From: Selenomonadaceae bacterium
Lineage (GTDB): Bacteria; Bacillota; Negativicutes; Selenomonadales; Selenomonadaceae
Length of the DNA stretch: 45,034 bases
Reading direction: 5' to 3'
Assembly: GCA_017470715.1 (NCBI GenBank)
Contig: JAFUYE010000066.1
Coordinates: 1 to 45,034, forward strand
In this document: in pieces, positions 15,909-24,353 of the stretch
Numbering within the stretch: position 1 is the first letter of the stretch
How the letters are laid out: each line of letters opens with the position of its first letter
The notes under the pieces: model-generated
The model's input: only the letters and a program-made list of their open reading frames with translations
Told to the model about the DNA's origin: nothing
Databases searched by the model: none
Position numbers and translations under genes: made by a program

Positions 15909-17678
15909 ATGAGCAACGACAGGGAACAAGTTATCCATGCAATTTGGGCGCAGCGGTTTTATTTCTTTGAGAACATCCCCGTAATTTTCGACGGTATGAC
16001 TGCTCTTGTTTGGGCGCATTTGAAGGAATATCCGAAGTGCTCTCGCGCCTACAATTACTCCCAAGTCAAAGCTTTCATGCGGGAGACAAACGAGCGGTAT
16101 TTTGGCGGCTTCAACGACTGGAAAATTCCGACGCCGCCCGAACTTTGGAAGTTGGTCAAGGAAAAAACTTTTCCGCTTCAGGAAGGTTACGGTTGGCGCA
16201 TTCTTGAACAAGATTTTTGGTGCGTCAACGATAATGGCGCAATTTCTGCAAAAGATTTGGACAGCGAGGGCGAAAATGCAGCTATCGTTAGAAATCACGA
16301 CGTTTCTGTTATTCCGTGCAGTCATGCGCTCGTTCCGAATAATTTTCGCGGCACTGCTCAAGAAATTCTTGACATCTTCACGGCAAATAATCTCGTGCCG
16401 ATTTTCAACGACTCGACAAACACGGAGCTTTACAAAAAAATTTTCGTCGAAAAATCCGCGCCCGAATCGGAACAATCTGCGAAACCCGAAATAAAGTTGA
16501 CGGAGAAATTCGACGGCAAGCAGTTGTTGACGCGTTACAATGTCGCCGAACTTGCCGCGTCGCCGATAAAATATTTCGACGCCGTGACCGATGTCGCCGA
16601 CACGTTGCTTGAGGCGTTGCAGAATTACGAAACCGCACAGAGCGAAACCATCCGCGAATTTTCGCAAGCGGCACTGAAACTCAAGACGAAGCCCGCCGAC
16701 AATCCGAACTTGACGGACGACGAAAAAGCCTTGCTTGCCGAACGTCAAGAATTTTTGGCGCGACGGCTGGAACTGCAAACCGACGAACCTAAGAAACAAA
16801 TTCTTTCGCTCAAAACGCAGGCGGAAAATTTCTTCACGCGGCTGGACGAAATTAACGACGGCGACAATTCCGTTCGCGAACTTATCGACCTTCAATCGGA
16901 GCCCCGCGCAGATTTCGCGTTTCTGGTTGAAAATTACATTCGCCTTATCAACAACGCTCAAGCGAAGTTGGATTTCTTCATTTTGCACAAAGATTTCGTT
17001 CTGAAAATCGTGGACGCGTGGGAAACTTGGAGCAACGACTACAAAATTTTCAAGACGAGCCTGCGCGAAGAACTTGCGGCGAAATGTCACGAAGACGGCA
17101 TCGACGACGAAATTTTTTCCGAGCTGTACGAAGATTGGCGGACGAAACGTTTCGAGATTGAACAAAAATTTTTGCCGCTGGTTAAGTTCGCGCTCAAAGG
17201 CAAGTTGCTTGACATCGCCGAAAAAGTTTTGACGGCTTTGCATAAGTACCGCGACGAAGTTGACAAATTCTACCTGCACGAACGCAAAATCGTCTATCAA
17301 AACTGCGCGTTCAAGCCAAACGGCGACCTGCAAGAAAAATTCGAGACGGAAAGCAAAATTTATTCCTGCACGGAAAATTTTCAGCGCGAATTGCAGAATA
17401 TAATTTTCGCCTGCGACAAAACCGAAGAGCGAATCTTTTTGCTCAAGTGGGCGGAATCACTGTTGAACTTGTCCGTCGCCGAAATATTAAAATTCGTCGA
17501 AGACAGTGCGCTTGACGTAGTTTCTTCGGAAATGTTGACGCAGTTCGCCGCGCTCCGTCGACAAAATTTCGCAACGTATCTTGCCGACGCAAAAGCTTTT
17601 TCCGACGCATTGAAACAGCGCGAAGAAGAATTTAACCGATTACTGTACCGCATGAGGAGCGGGCTGAACAAACGATGA
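15909..17678 (+). CDS. Large uncharacterised protein with DUF1566-like N-terminus and coiled coil
   Basis: Protein of 589 residues from an ATG preceded by GGAGGTG. Residues about 25-85 resemble the DUF1566/Lcl domain, with MTALVWAHL and FGGFNDWKIPTPPELWKLV. The remainder is mostly helical and charged, with a likely coiled coil around residues 230-330 (AALKLKTK, ALLAERQEFLARRLELQ) and again toward the C-terminus. There is no signal peptide or membrane helix, so it is probably cytoplasmic. The stop overlaps the start of the LRAT gene (ATGA), implying coupled translation and a shared role. I do not recognise the C-terminal 500 residues. Confidence 0.75.
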   Translation: MSNDREQVIHAIWAQRFYFFENIPVIFDGMTALVWAHLKEYPKCSRAYNYSQVKAFMRETNERYFGGFNDWKIPTPPELWKLVKEKTFPLQEGYGWRILEQDFWCVNDNGAISAKDLDSEGENAAIVRNHDVSVIPCSHALVPNNFRGTAQEILDIFTANNLVPIFNDSTNTELYKKIFVEKSAPESEQSAKPEIKLTEKFDGKQLLTRYNVAELAASPIKYFDAVTDVADTLLEALQNYETAQSETIREFSQAALKLKTKPADNPNLTDDEKALLAERQEFLARRLELQTDEPKKQILSLKTQAENFFTRLDEINDGDNSVRELIDLQSEPRADFAFLVENYIRLINNAQAKLDFFILHKDFVLKIVDAWETWSNDYKIFKTSLREELAAKCHEDGIDDEIFSELYEDWRTKRFEIEQKFLPLVKFALKGKLLDIAEKVLTALHKYRDEVDKFYLHERKIVYQNCAFKPNGDLQEKFETESKIYSCTENFQRELQNIIFACDKTEERIFLLKWAESLLNLSVAEILKFVEDSALDVVSSEMLTQFAALRRQNFATYLADAKAFSDALKQREEEFNRLLYRMRSGLNKR

Positions 17679-18247
17679 GCAATCCGAGTTGGCATTTTGA
17701 ATACCCCGAACGCGGCGACCATATTCGCGTTTGTCGCATGGGCGGAATTTATTATCACCACGGAATTTTCGTTTCGGCGGACGAAGTGATTCACTTCACC
17801 GGCGACGACGATGACAGCGTCCTTGACTGGTCGAAAGCGCACATTATCAAAACCAGTCTGCAAACTTTTTTGGCGGGCGGCGAGGTTGAAGTTGCGCATT
17901 ACGACGCCGACGAAGTTTATCCCGTTGATGATGTCGTCACATATGCCCGCGATTGTATCGGCGAATCGGGCTACAATCTTTTTTTCGAGAACTGTGAACA
18001 TTTCGCAACCGAATGCAAAATCGGCGAACACCGCAGTCCGCAAGTCGAACGTTTTATATCGGGAACTAAAGTTGTAACTAACGTAATTGGAGGAAACACC
18101 ATGGGGCTTTTCAGTTCAATCATGTCGAACGCAATGGGTATCGGCGGTAAAATCTTGTCAACAATCGGCGATTTTGTATTTGGTTCGTCCGATTCGTCAA
18201 CGAGAAAACGTCCGCCCGCAAATAGCGACCAAGTTAAACTTGCGTAA
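17675..18247 (+). CDS. LRAT-domain (NlpC/P60-like) protein
   Basis: Protein of 190 residues. Residues 12-120 form an LRAT/NC domain, a permuted papain-like fold: ERGDHIRV, then catalytic His in YYHHGIFV (28 or 29), second His in VIHF (40) and nucleophile Cys107 in NCEHFATECKIG. Such domains act as acyltransferases or thiol hydrolases on lipids or peptides. A Gly-rich hydrophobic segment (about 125-165) follows and may contact membrane. The frame ends at TAA 18245, but the codons after it continue in the same frame into a coiled-coil protein. The local text reads QVKLA-stop-IERDKQTRLAEIE, close to LKLAKIESERLQ further on, suggesting that the stop replaced a Lys codon. Confidence 0.85.
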   Translation: MSNPSWHFEYPERGDHIRVCRMGGIYYHHGIFVSADEVIHFTGDDDDSVLDWSKAHIIKTSLQTFLAGGEVEVAHYDADEVYPVDDVVTYARDCIGESGYNLFFENCEHFATECKIGEHRSPQVERFISGTKVVTNVIGGNTMGLFSSIMSNAMGIGGKILSTIGDFVFGSSDSSTRKRPPANSDQVKLA

Positions 18248-18298
18248 ATCGAACGCGACAAACAAACCAGGCTTGCGGAAATCGAAAGCAACACGGCT

Positions 18299-19123
18299 TT
18301 GAGCATGGCAGACAAAGAAAATGCCCGCGCAAAAATCGAACACGACGCGAAGTTAAAGCTTGCCAAAATCGAAAGCGAACGACTTCAAGCCGAACGCGCC
18401 GCCCAAATCGAATACCTTCAGAAGCAAACGCAAGCACGCATGGCGGAAGCCGCACAACAAGCCAAGTTCGCCGAAATGGAACATCAATGGCAACTGAAAC
18501 TTGCCGACAAGGACAACGAGCGAATCGGATTGATGCGCGACGCTCAACTTGACATAATCAAAGCGCAAACGATGAGCCAAATGATGATTGAACGCGCCCG
18601 CGTCGAAGGTCAAGCGAAATTGGCGGATTATTTGGTCGGTCTTCAAGCAAAAATTGTCGAGCTGTCAAAACAACGTCAGTTGATTATTTCGTCGGGCGAA
18701 ATGAAACTTGTGCGCGACATTGAAAAATTTTACGGCGAACTTACCAAATCGATTGAAGCCCGCAAAGACGAGTACGACACAAAAAAACTTCCGCAACTTT
18801 TGGATGTGCTGACGCAATACGAACAGGGCACGCCTCAATACAACCTTTATTTTCGGCAGATAGAAAAAGATCAAGACACCGAACAAGAATTTTTGCTCAA
18901 ACAAATGGACGCGGCGTTAAAGCGGCAACAATCGGCGATTGACAGTCTCCACCGCTCAAAAGAATTAATCGCGCAACAGACGGGCGAACTCATGCAGATT
19001 ATCGAAATCGGATATTTGCCTGCGGGCGAAGGCGCGGAACTGAAACAAATTGACGGTGCCGCCGAATTGCCGAAATTGTCCGGTGCCACTCACGAAACGA
19101 AACTTTTATCGTCGCCGACATAA
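18299..19123 (+). CDS. Coiled-coil protein in frame with the LRAT gene
   Basis: Up to 274 residues, almost entirely charged helix (DAKLKLAKIESERLQAERAAQ, QARMAEAAQQAKFAEMEHQW), with a middle region FYGELTKSIEARKDEYDTKKL and a more ordered C-terminus. The reading frame is the same as the LRAT gene and is open right after its TAA. Neither the TTG at 18299 nor the ATG at 18305 has a Shine-Dalgarno, so independent initiation is doubtful. It could be the tail of an LRAT fusion made by readthrough, a re-initiated product, or a remnant after a nonsense mutation. The function is unknown. Confidence 0.6.
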   Translation: MSMADKENARAKIEHDAKLKLAKIESERLQAERAAQIEYLQKQTQARMAEAAQQAKFAEMEHQWQLKLADKDNERIGLMRDAQLDIIKAQTMSQMMIERARVEGQAKLADYLVGLQAKIVELSKQRQLIISSGEMKLVRDIEKFYGELTKSIEARKDEYDTKKLPQLLDVLTQYEQGTPQYNLYFRQIEKDQDTEQEFLLKQMDAALKRQQSAIDSLHRSKELIAQQTGELMQIIEIGYLPAGEGAELKQIDGAAELPKLSGATHETKLLSSPT

Positions 19124-19143
19124 ATTTTGTTGGCGTTTGAAAT

Positions 19144-19183
19144 AAAAATTCCCCGCCGTGAATTTCAACGGGGGATTTTTTTT
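19144..19183. terminator. Bidirectional intrinsic terminator
   Basis: CCCCGCCGTGAA pairs imperfectly with TTTCAACGGGGG, with A-rich sequence on the left and eight Ts on the right. It lies between the convergent coiled-coil gene and the TerD-vWA gene. Confidence 0.75.
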
Positions 19184-19198
19184 GTTGACGAAACGACT

Positions 19199-20539
19199 TC
19201 AAAAGCCAAATATGCCTTTGATTTTGTCGCCAAAAGATTTTTCGGACGGCGGTGTCGAGCGATTATTTTTTGCCGAGCCGTCAAACACGCCGTTTGACTT
19301 GCAAGCTTTAAGCCACGCGGGAAATTCATTCAGCAGCCGCGAATAAAGTTCATTGTTCGGCACGGAGCGAAAATCATCCAGCGCGAAAAAATTTGCGTTG
19401 TCGACGTAACGCCCGCTCATGCTGTCCAAATCTTTAAGTATGCCGTAACCGGAGCCGCTCACGCCGACGAATTGCCAAAAAATCGGCAGGTACGACGCGT
19501 CAATCAAAAGTTGTTTAATCTGCGCGGTCTTGGATATTCCGCCGTCGGTGACGAAAACGACATACGCGGGCAAGTCGCTTGTTTCGTATTCGTCGACGAC
19601 TTCGCGCATGACGACGGGTTCATTGTTGCCGTAACCGAGTTTGCTCATCAAGTCTTCCCAAGTGCGCGGAACTGCCTTTTCGTAATTTTTCATGTTCACG
19701 GACGGGCGACGTTCGCAACGGCTGCCGTAATACCAAAAATCAAGTTCGCCGTCGTCGTCGAATTGAACCGCCACGGGCAAAATTTTGTTGACGATTTCTT
19801 GAACCGTGCCGTCGTAATAACTGCCGCTCATTGAGCCGGAAATATCCAGCACGAGCGCGACGCGGGCGACAACGTCAAGCAAATTTCGTTTTTCGAGTTC
19901 GACTTTCAGCGGTTTGACAAGCGAAATTAATTTCGGTGCGCCTTCGGAAATTTTTTTCTCAAGCGAAATTTTTTTCGGTGCGGGCGGATTATTCGGCGGT
20001 GAAATTTTTTCGGGCTCAGTCGTCGAAATTTCGTCAGCCTGTTCGCCGCCGTAAAATGCGAGCAGTGCATCCAAGCCGCCGTTGAAGCCGCGAGCCACGA
20101 CGTTGAAACGCCATTCGCCGTTCTTGCGATAAATTTCCAGCGATGTAATTGCTTTTTCCTGCTGAAAATCACCGCCGCCGAAGTTCGCGGAAAGTTCGTT
20201 GCCGATTAAAATTTCGTGACGGGAAATTTCGCCCATTGTGCCGTTGCCGTCGATTGACGCGGTGAACACGAGTTTTTGAATCGTCTGCGGCAAATCGTTC
20301 AGCTTGACGGAAAAATTCATGCCGTTTGAAATTTCCGTGCCGACAATTTCCCCGTTCGGCGACGAAAGTTGATTGTAAAAAATCATGTACCTGTCGTCGG
20401 AAAGTTTGTCGTTCGCGTCGACGCCGAAGCAACAAAAATCGTAAGTCGCCGTGCCCGAAATTTTCAGCGTGACAATCAACGCGTCATTTAAATTGAAATA
20501 TTTGCCGAGTTTGCCGCGAGTTCCGCGCTCAACAATCAT
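19199..20539 (-). CDS. TerD-domain and von Willebrand factor A fusion protein (TerF-like)
   Basis: Protein of 446 residues. Residues 1-180 are a TerD (tellurium-resistance/stress) domain: KYFNLNDALIVTLKISG, DFCCFGVDANDKLSDDRYMI, ISRHEILIGNEL and ITSLEIYRKNGEWRFNVVARGF. A Pro/Lys-rich linker follows, then a vWA domain (about 245-425) with an intact MIDAS start DISGSMSG and the later Asp in YVVFVTDGGIS. TerD folds bind calcium and such fusions occur in tellurite/phage-stress ter systems. No other ter genes are visible. Start ATG 20539 has GGAGG; the frame is open 13 codons further but without an RBS. Confidence 0.88.
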   Translation of the reverse strand: MIVERGTRGKLGKYFNLNDALIVTLKISGTATYDFCCFGVDANDKLSDDRYMIFYNQLSSPNGEIVGTEISNGMNFSVKLNDLPQTIQKLVFTASIDGNGTMGEISRHEILIGNELSANFGGGDFQQEKAITSLEIYRKNGEWRFNVVARGFNGGLDALLAFYGGEQADEISTTEPEKISPPNNPPAPKKISLEKKISEGAPKLISLVKPLKVELEKRNLLDVVARVALVLDISGSMSGSYYDGTVQEIVNKILPVAVQFDDDGELDFWYYGSRCERRPSVNMKNYEKAVPRTWEDLMSKLGYGNNEPVVMREVVDEYETSDLPAYVVFVTDGGISKTAQIKQLLIDASYLPIFWQFVGVSGSGYGILKDLDSMSGRYVDNANFFALDDFRSVPNNELYSRLLNEFPAWLKACKSNGVFDGSAKNNRSTPPSEKSFGDKIKGIFGF

Positions 20540-20568
20540 GGTCAACACCTCCGCAAAATTTTTCGTCA

Positions 20569-20597
20569 ACTGTAGCATAAAAATTTTCTGCGGACAA
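20569..20597 (-). promoter_or_regulatory. Promoter for the TerD-vWA gene
   Basis: On the minus strand TTGTCC (20592-20597) and TACAGT (20569-20574) are separated by 17 bases, about 30 bases ahead of the ATG. Confidence 0.45.
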
Positions 20598-20604
20598 TGT
20601 TGCG

Positions 20605-20633
20605 TTGAAAAAGTTTGGCGTTTCTGCTAGACT
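20605..20633 (+). promoter_or_regulatory. Sigma-70 promoter for serS
   Basis: TTGAAA (20605-20610), 17-base spacer, TAGACT (20628-20633). Only about 25 transcribed bases precede the start codon, so no T-box leader is present here. Confidence 0.65.
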
Positions 20634-20663
20634 GTGTCGAAAAATTTTTTGGAGGTAATTATT

Positions 20664-21935
20664 TTGCTCGACATGAAATTTGTGCGCGACAATCTCGACG
20701 AAGTTCGCGCCATGTTAAAAAATCGCAACAATTCTTTGAGCCTCGACAACTTTTCGGAACTTGAGCAACGTCGCCGCACGATTTTGACTGAAACCGAACA
20801 GCTCAAAAGTCAACGAAACGCCACGTCGAAAAAAATCGGCGCAATGAAAAAAGCCGGCGAAGATACCGAAGCAATTTCAGCTGAAGTCCGCGAAATCGGC
20901 AAAAAAATTTCGGAGCTTGATTCGGAATTGCGTACCGTCGAAGAAAACCTGCGCGATTTGCTTTTGCACATTCCGAACGTTCCCGATAAATCCGTCCCGA
21001 TCGGCAAGGACGACACGCAAAATCCCGAAATTCGCAAGTGGGGCACGCCGCGCACGTTCGACTTTGAACCGAAAGCGCATTGGGACATCGGCACGAATTT
21101 GAATATTTTCGACTTCGACAGAGCCGGCAAAGTCACGGGCGCAAGATTTACTTTTTATCGCGGGCTCGGTGCACGGCTCGAACGCGCATGCATAAATTTC
21201 ATGATGGATTTGCACGCGAACAAGCACGGCTATACCGAAATGCTTGCGCCGTACATTGTCAACCGCGACAGCATGATTGGCACGGGTCAGTTGCCGAAAT
21301 TCGCCGAAGACATGTTCAAGCTCGAAAACATGGATTATTACCTTGTGCCGACCGCCGAAGTGCCGATGACGAATTTTCACCGCGACGAAATTTTGTCCGC
21401 AGAAACTTTGCCCGAATATTACGCGTGCTACACGGCGTGTTTTCGTGCCGAAGCGGGCGCGGCAGGTCGTGACACTCGCGGCTTGATTCGTCAGCACCAG
21501 TTCAATAAAGTTGAGCTGATTAAATTCACGAAACCCGAAGATTCTTGGAACGAACTTGAAAGCATGGTTGACGCCGCCGAAGACGTTTTGCGCACGTTGG
21601 AAATTCCGTATCGCGTCGTTTTGCTGTGCACGGGCGACATGAGCTTTACTTCCGCCAAAACTTACGACATTGAAGTTTGGATGCCCGCGCAGAATAAATA
21701 TCGCGAAATTTCGTCCTGCTCGAACTGCACGGATTATCAGGCTCGTCGCGCAAATATCAAATTCCGCCGCGACAATAAATCCAAACCCGAATTCGTTCAC
21801 ACGCTCAACGGGTCGGGAATTGCAGTCGGTCGCACGGTCGCCGCGATTCTCGAAAATTATCAGCAGGCGGACGGCTCGGTTAAAATTCCGAAAGCTCTCG
21901 TACCTTATATGGGCGTCGAAGAAATTAGGAATTAG
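20664..21935 (+). CDS. serS: Seryl-tRNA synthetase
   Basis: Class II aminoacyl-tRNA synthetase charging tRNA-Ser; 423 residues, normal length. The N-terminal arm is a long coiled coil (about 30-100) that reads the tRNA. Motif 2 is [21 protein letters not shown], and motif 3 is [18 protein letters not shown]. The TTG start at 20664 gives the family-typical [10 protein letters not shown] and has GGAGG upstream; the frame is open from 20634 but that lies in the promoter. The last residues (EEIRN) and the stop TAG are produced by the ATTAGGA tandem repeat, replacing the usual C-terminal end. Confidence 0.97.
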   Translation: MLDMKFVRDNLDEVRAMLKNRNNSLSLDNFSELEQRRRTILTETEQLKSQRNATSKKIGAMKKAGEDTEAISAEVREIGKKISELDSELRTVEENLRDLLLHIPNVPDKSVPIGKDDTQNPEIRKWGTPRTFDFEPKAHWDIGTNLNIFDFDRAGKVTGARFTFYRGLGARLERACINFMMDLHANKHGYTEMLAPYIVNRDSMIGTGQLPKFAEDMFKLENMDYYLVPTAEVPMTNFHRDEILSAETLPEYYACYTACFRAEAGAAGRDTRGLIRQHQFNKVELIKFTKPEDSWNELESMVDAAEDVLRTLEIPYRVVLLCTGDMSFTSAKTYDIEVWMPAQNKYREISSCSNCTDYQARRANIKFRRDNKSKPEFVHTLNGSGIAVGRTVAAILENYQQADGSVKIPKALVPYMGVEEIRN

Positions 21936-21965
21936 GAATTAGGAATTAGGAATTAGGAATTAGGA
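21924..21965. repeat. Six perfect tandem copies of ATTAGGA
   Basis: The 7-base unit is repeated six times without error, overlapping the last codons and stop of serS. The same motif appears in looser form at 37466-37495 (end of the TolC-like gene) and 39243-39328 (spacer). Confidence 0.95.
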
Positions 21966-21974
21966 ATTTTATTT

Positions 21975-22004
21975 CCCGTCGAAAAACTCGGCGGGATTTT
22001 TTCT
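21975..22004 (+). terminator. Intrinsic terminator after serS
   Basis: CCCGTCGA pairs with TCGGCGGG (one G-T pair) around a five-base loop, followed by a T-rich run. Confidence 0.8.
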
Positions 22005-22033
22005 TTGACAAATTCAAGGCATTGTGACAAAAT
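22005..22033 (+). promoter_or_regulatory. Promoter for cysK
   Basis: Perfect TTGACA (22005-22010) with CAAAAT (22028-22033) 17 bases later. The 43-base leader before the ATG shows no T-box or SAM-riboswitch pattern. Confidence 0.55.
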
Positions 22034-22075
22034 CAGCGGCGTTCCCAAAAAGTTTTATCGAAAGGAAGTTTTAGC

Positions 22076-23008
22076 ATGGGAAAAATTTATAACAGCGTCA
22101 CGGAATTGATTGGCAACACGCCGCTCCTCGACGCGAAAAATTTTGCGAAGGCTGTCGGATTCAACGGGCGTTTGCTCGTCAAACTCGAATATTTCAATCC
22201 TGCGGGCTCCGTCAAAGATCGTATCGCGAAAGCCATGATTGAACAGGCAGAACGCGACGGCAAACTTAAATCCGACTCCGTGATTATCGAACCGACTTCA
22301 GGCAATACGGGTATTGGTTTGGCAAGTTTCGCGGCGGCTCGCGGTTATCGTGCAATTTTGACGATGCCCGAAACAATGAGCGTCGAACGTCGCCAACTGC
22401 TCAAAGCTTACGGCGCGGAAATTGTTTTAACCGACGGCTCCAAAGGCATGAAAGGCGCGATTGCCAAAGCCGATGAACTCGCCAAAGAAATTCCGAACGC
22501 GTTCATTCCGTCGCAGTTCACCAATCCCGCAAACCCGAAAGCGCATTTCGACACGACGGGCGTTGAAATTTGGGACGACACGGACGGCAATGTTGATGTC
22601 TTCGTCGCGGGCGTCGGAACCGGCGGAACTTTGTCGGGCGTCGGAAAATTTTTGAAGTCGAAAAATCCCGCCGTGAAAGTTGTCGCCGTCGAACCTGCAA
22701 CTTCGCCTGTCCTGTCGCAGGGCAAATCCGGTGCACATAAAATTCAAGGTATTGGCGCGGGCTTCGTTCCCGAAACTCTCGACACGAAAATTTACGACGA
22801 AATTGTTCCCGTCGCCAACGAAGACGCGTTTAAATTCGGCAAAACGTTCGCTCGTTCGGAAGGCGTGCTTGTCGGAATTTCTGCGGGCGCGGCATTGTCG
22901 GCGGCAGTTGAGCTGTCCAAACGTGACGACTTCGCAGGAAAAACTTTCGTGGTGCTTTTGCCCGACACCGGCGACCGTTACTTGTCGACGGATTTGTTTA
23001 AAGACTGA
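22076..23008 (+). CDS. cysK: Cysteine synthase (O-acetylserine sulfhydrylase)
   Basis: PLP enzyme joining O-acetylserine and sulfide into cysteine. 310 residues, standard size. The PLP lysine lies in NPAGSVKDRIAKAM, the substrate loop is PTSGNTGIGLA, the phosphate-binding loop is GVGTGGTLSGVG, and the C-terminal PLP-ring contact is PDTGDRYLST. RBS AAAGGAAG precedes the ATG. It stands alone between two terminators. CysM-type paralogues are possible but KLEYFNPAGSVKDR and IQGIGAGFVP fit CysK. Confidence 0.96.
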   Translation: MGKIYNSVTELIGNTPLLDAKNFAKAVGFNGRLLVKLEYFNPAGSVKDRIAKAMIEQAERDGKLKSDSVIIEPTSGNTGIGLASFAAARGYRAILTMPETMSVERRQLLKAYGAEIVLTDGSKGMKGAIAKADELAKEIPNAFIPSQFTNPANPKAHFDTTGVEIWDDTDGNVDVFVAGVGTGGTLSGVGKFLKSKNPAVKVVAVEPATSPVLSQGKSGAHKIQGIGAGFVPETLDTKIYDEIVPVANEDAFKFGKTFARSEGVLVGISAGAALSAAVELSKRDDFAGKTFVVLLPDTGDRYLSTDLFKD

Positions 23009-23028
23009 TTTACAACGAAAAAATTTTT

Positions 23029-23057
23029 AGCCGCCCGATTGTGAGCGGCTTTTTTTG
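23029..23057 (+). terminator. Intrinsic terminator after cysK
   Basis: AGCCGC (23029-23034) pairs with GCGGCT (23045-23050), followed by seven Ts. Confidence 0.85.
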
Positions 23058-23167
23058 CGGATAATTTTATCAAACGCGCCGTAAACCCCTTGCTTTAGCT
23101 ATGGGGATATAAGGCGCGCATTGCGCTTTGAATTTTGAAACGGTAAAATATCTGCGAGGTGAGTGCA

Positions 23168-24283
23168 ATGAGGACATTTTGTTTCAAACTCTATAAGTCG
23201 GAACACAACGCCAAACTTCACAGGCAGATAAACGCGGCGGGTTTGACTTTCAATCATTGCATTGCACTTCATAAACGCTATTACAAATTGTTCGGTAAGT
23301 ATCTGAATCAAAACAAGCTCAAAAAGCATTTGACCCGACTCAAGAAAATCGCGAAGTTCAAATATCTGTCGGAATTCGGTTCGCAAGCAGTACAAGACGT
23401 AGCCGAGAGAATCGACAGAGCTTTCGATTTGTTCTTCGGGAATATTAAACGCAAAGTCCGTTGCTCTCCGCCGAAATTCAAGAAAGTCCGTCGTTACAAA
23501 TCCTTCACGTTGAAACAGGCGGGCCGGAAACTTGATGAGGAAACTCACACGATAACAATCAACGGACAGAGCTACAGATATTTTCAGTCGCGACGAATCA
23601 GCGGTAAGGTCAAGACGGTGACTGTTAAAAGCGACAGTTTGGGCGACATTTACGTTTACTTCGTGACGGATGCCAAAAACTTTGAGGTTGAGACGCGAAC
23701 GGGTAAAAGAGTCGGTTTCGACTTCGGTTTAAAGAAATTTTTGACGGCGTCGAACGGCAGAGATGTTGTAAGCCCGCTGTTTTTTGCTAAAAATTCAGTT
23801 GCGATAAGGTCAGCTTGTAAAAATTTGTCGCGGAAGCGTAACGGCTCAAACAATCGGAAACGAGCGAGATTGAAATTGGCGCGTCTGTATAAAAAATCGG
23901 CGAATCAACGACATGATTTCCACTTCAAACTTGCCCGCAGACTTTGCCTTGAGTACGACACGATTTGCATTGAAGATTTGAACCTTAAGGGAATGCAAAA
24001 ACTTTACGGCAGGAAGATTTCTGATTTGGGCTTCGGCAATTTCGTAAATATTTTGAAGTACGAGGCGTCAAAGTTCGGCACGATAATTAGGGAAGTCGGT
24101 AGATATTTCGCGTCAAGTCAGATATGCGGGTGTTGCGGTGAAAAGAATCCGCAAGTCAAGGATTTGAAAATACGCCAATGGATATGTCCGAACTGTGGTG
24201 CGGAACATGACCGAGACCGAAACGCCGCGATAAATATTTTGCAAGCAGGGTTGAGGCAACGACCCTTGCGGGAGACACCGTAA
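23168..24283 (+). CDS. tnpB: TnpB RNA-guided endonuclease (OrfB of IS605 group)
   Basis: Protein of about 371 residues. RuvC-I Asp is in VGFDFGLKKFLTAS, RuvC-II Glu is in TICIEDLNLKGM, the zinc finger has CGCCGEKN and ICPNCGAEHD, and RuvC-III Asp is in DRDRNAAINIL. All catalytic residues are present, so the nuclease is probably active. TnpB proteins are ancestors of Cas12 and use an RNA made from the element's right end. ATG 23168 has GAGGTGA upstream; a GTG at 23159 lies within that RBS and is less likely. Confidence 0.92.
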   Translation: MRTFCFKLYKSEHNAKLHRQINAAGLTFNHCIALHKRYYKLFGKYLNQNKLKKHLTRLKKIAKFKYLSEFGSQAVQDVAERIDRAFDLFFGNIKRKVRCSPPKFKKVRRYKSFTLKQAGRKLDEETHTITINGQSYRYFQSRRISGKVKTVTVKSDSLGDIYVYFVTDAKNFEVETRTGKRVGFDFGLKKFLTASNGRDVVSPLFFAKNSVAIRSACKNLSRKRNGSNNRKRARLKLARLYKKSANQRHDFHFKLARRLCLEYDTICIEDLNLKGMQKLYGRKISDLGFGNFVNILKYEASKFGTIIREVGRYFASSQICGCCGEKNPQVKDLKIRQWICPNCGAEHDRDRNAAINILQAGLRQRPLRETP

Positions 24284-24351
24284 GACTTAAATTTTTAAGC
24301 AAGTGTTGATGATAGCAGAATCCCCTGCCTTTAGACATGGGGAGTTTGTCA
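24190..24351 (+). ncRNA. Probable TnpB guide RNA (omega/reRNA)
   Basis: In IS200/IS605 elements the RNA overlapping the 3' end of tnpB and running to the right end is bound by TnpB, and the flanking host DNA acts as guide. Here that region includes the tnpB tail and a spacer of about 65 bases ending in the right hairpin. The guide would be the bases from about 24352, inside the end of the yfcE-like gene. The boundaries are inferred from family knowledge. Confidence 0.4.
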
Positions 24352-24353
24352 AT

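Larger units (their letters stand above)
23062..24351 (+). mobile_element. IS200/IS605-group element with tnpB only (IS1341-like)
   Basis: Both ends carry the group's short hairpins: CCCC-TTGCTTTAGCTAT-GGGG at 23086-23106 on the left and CCCC-TGCCTTTAGACAT-GGGG at 24322-24342 on the right. The left hairpin is extended by GCGCC/GGCGC. There is no TnpA (Y1 transposase) gene, so movement would need a TnpA from elsewhere. The right end stops within a few bases of the yfcE-like stop codon. Exact cleavage points are estimated. Confidence 0.75.

Noticed and set aside
15864..17333. Minus-strand frame of 489 codons
   Set aside because: It lies entirely opposite the DUF1566-like gene, which has the RBS, promoter and coupling to the next gene. 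The antisense product is low-complexity Phe/Arg-rich.
20634..20663. T-box leader upstream of serS
   Set aside because: The promoter lies about 30 bases from the start codon, leaving no space for a specifier stem or antiterminator.
20877..21800. Minus-strand frame of 307 codons
   Set aside because: It is the antisense shadow of serS, a certain gene.
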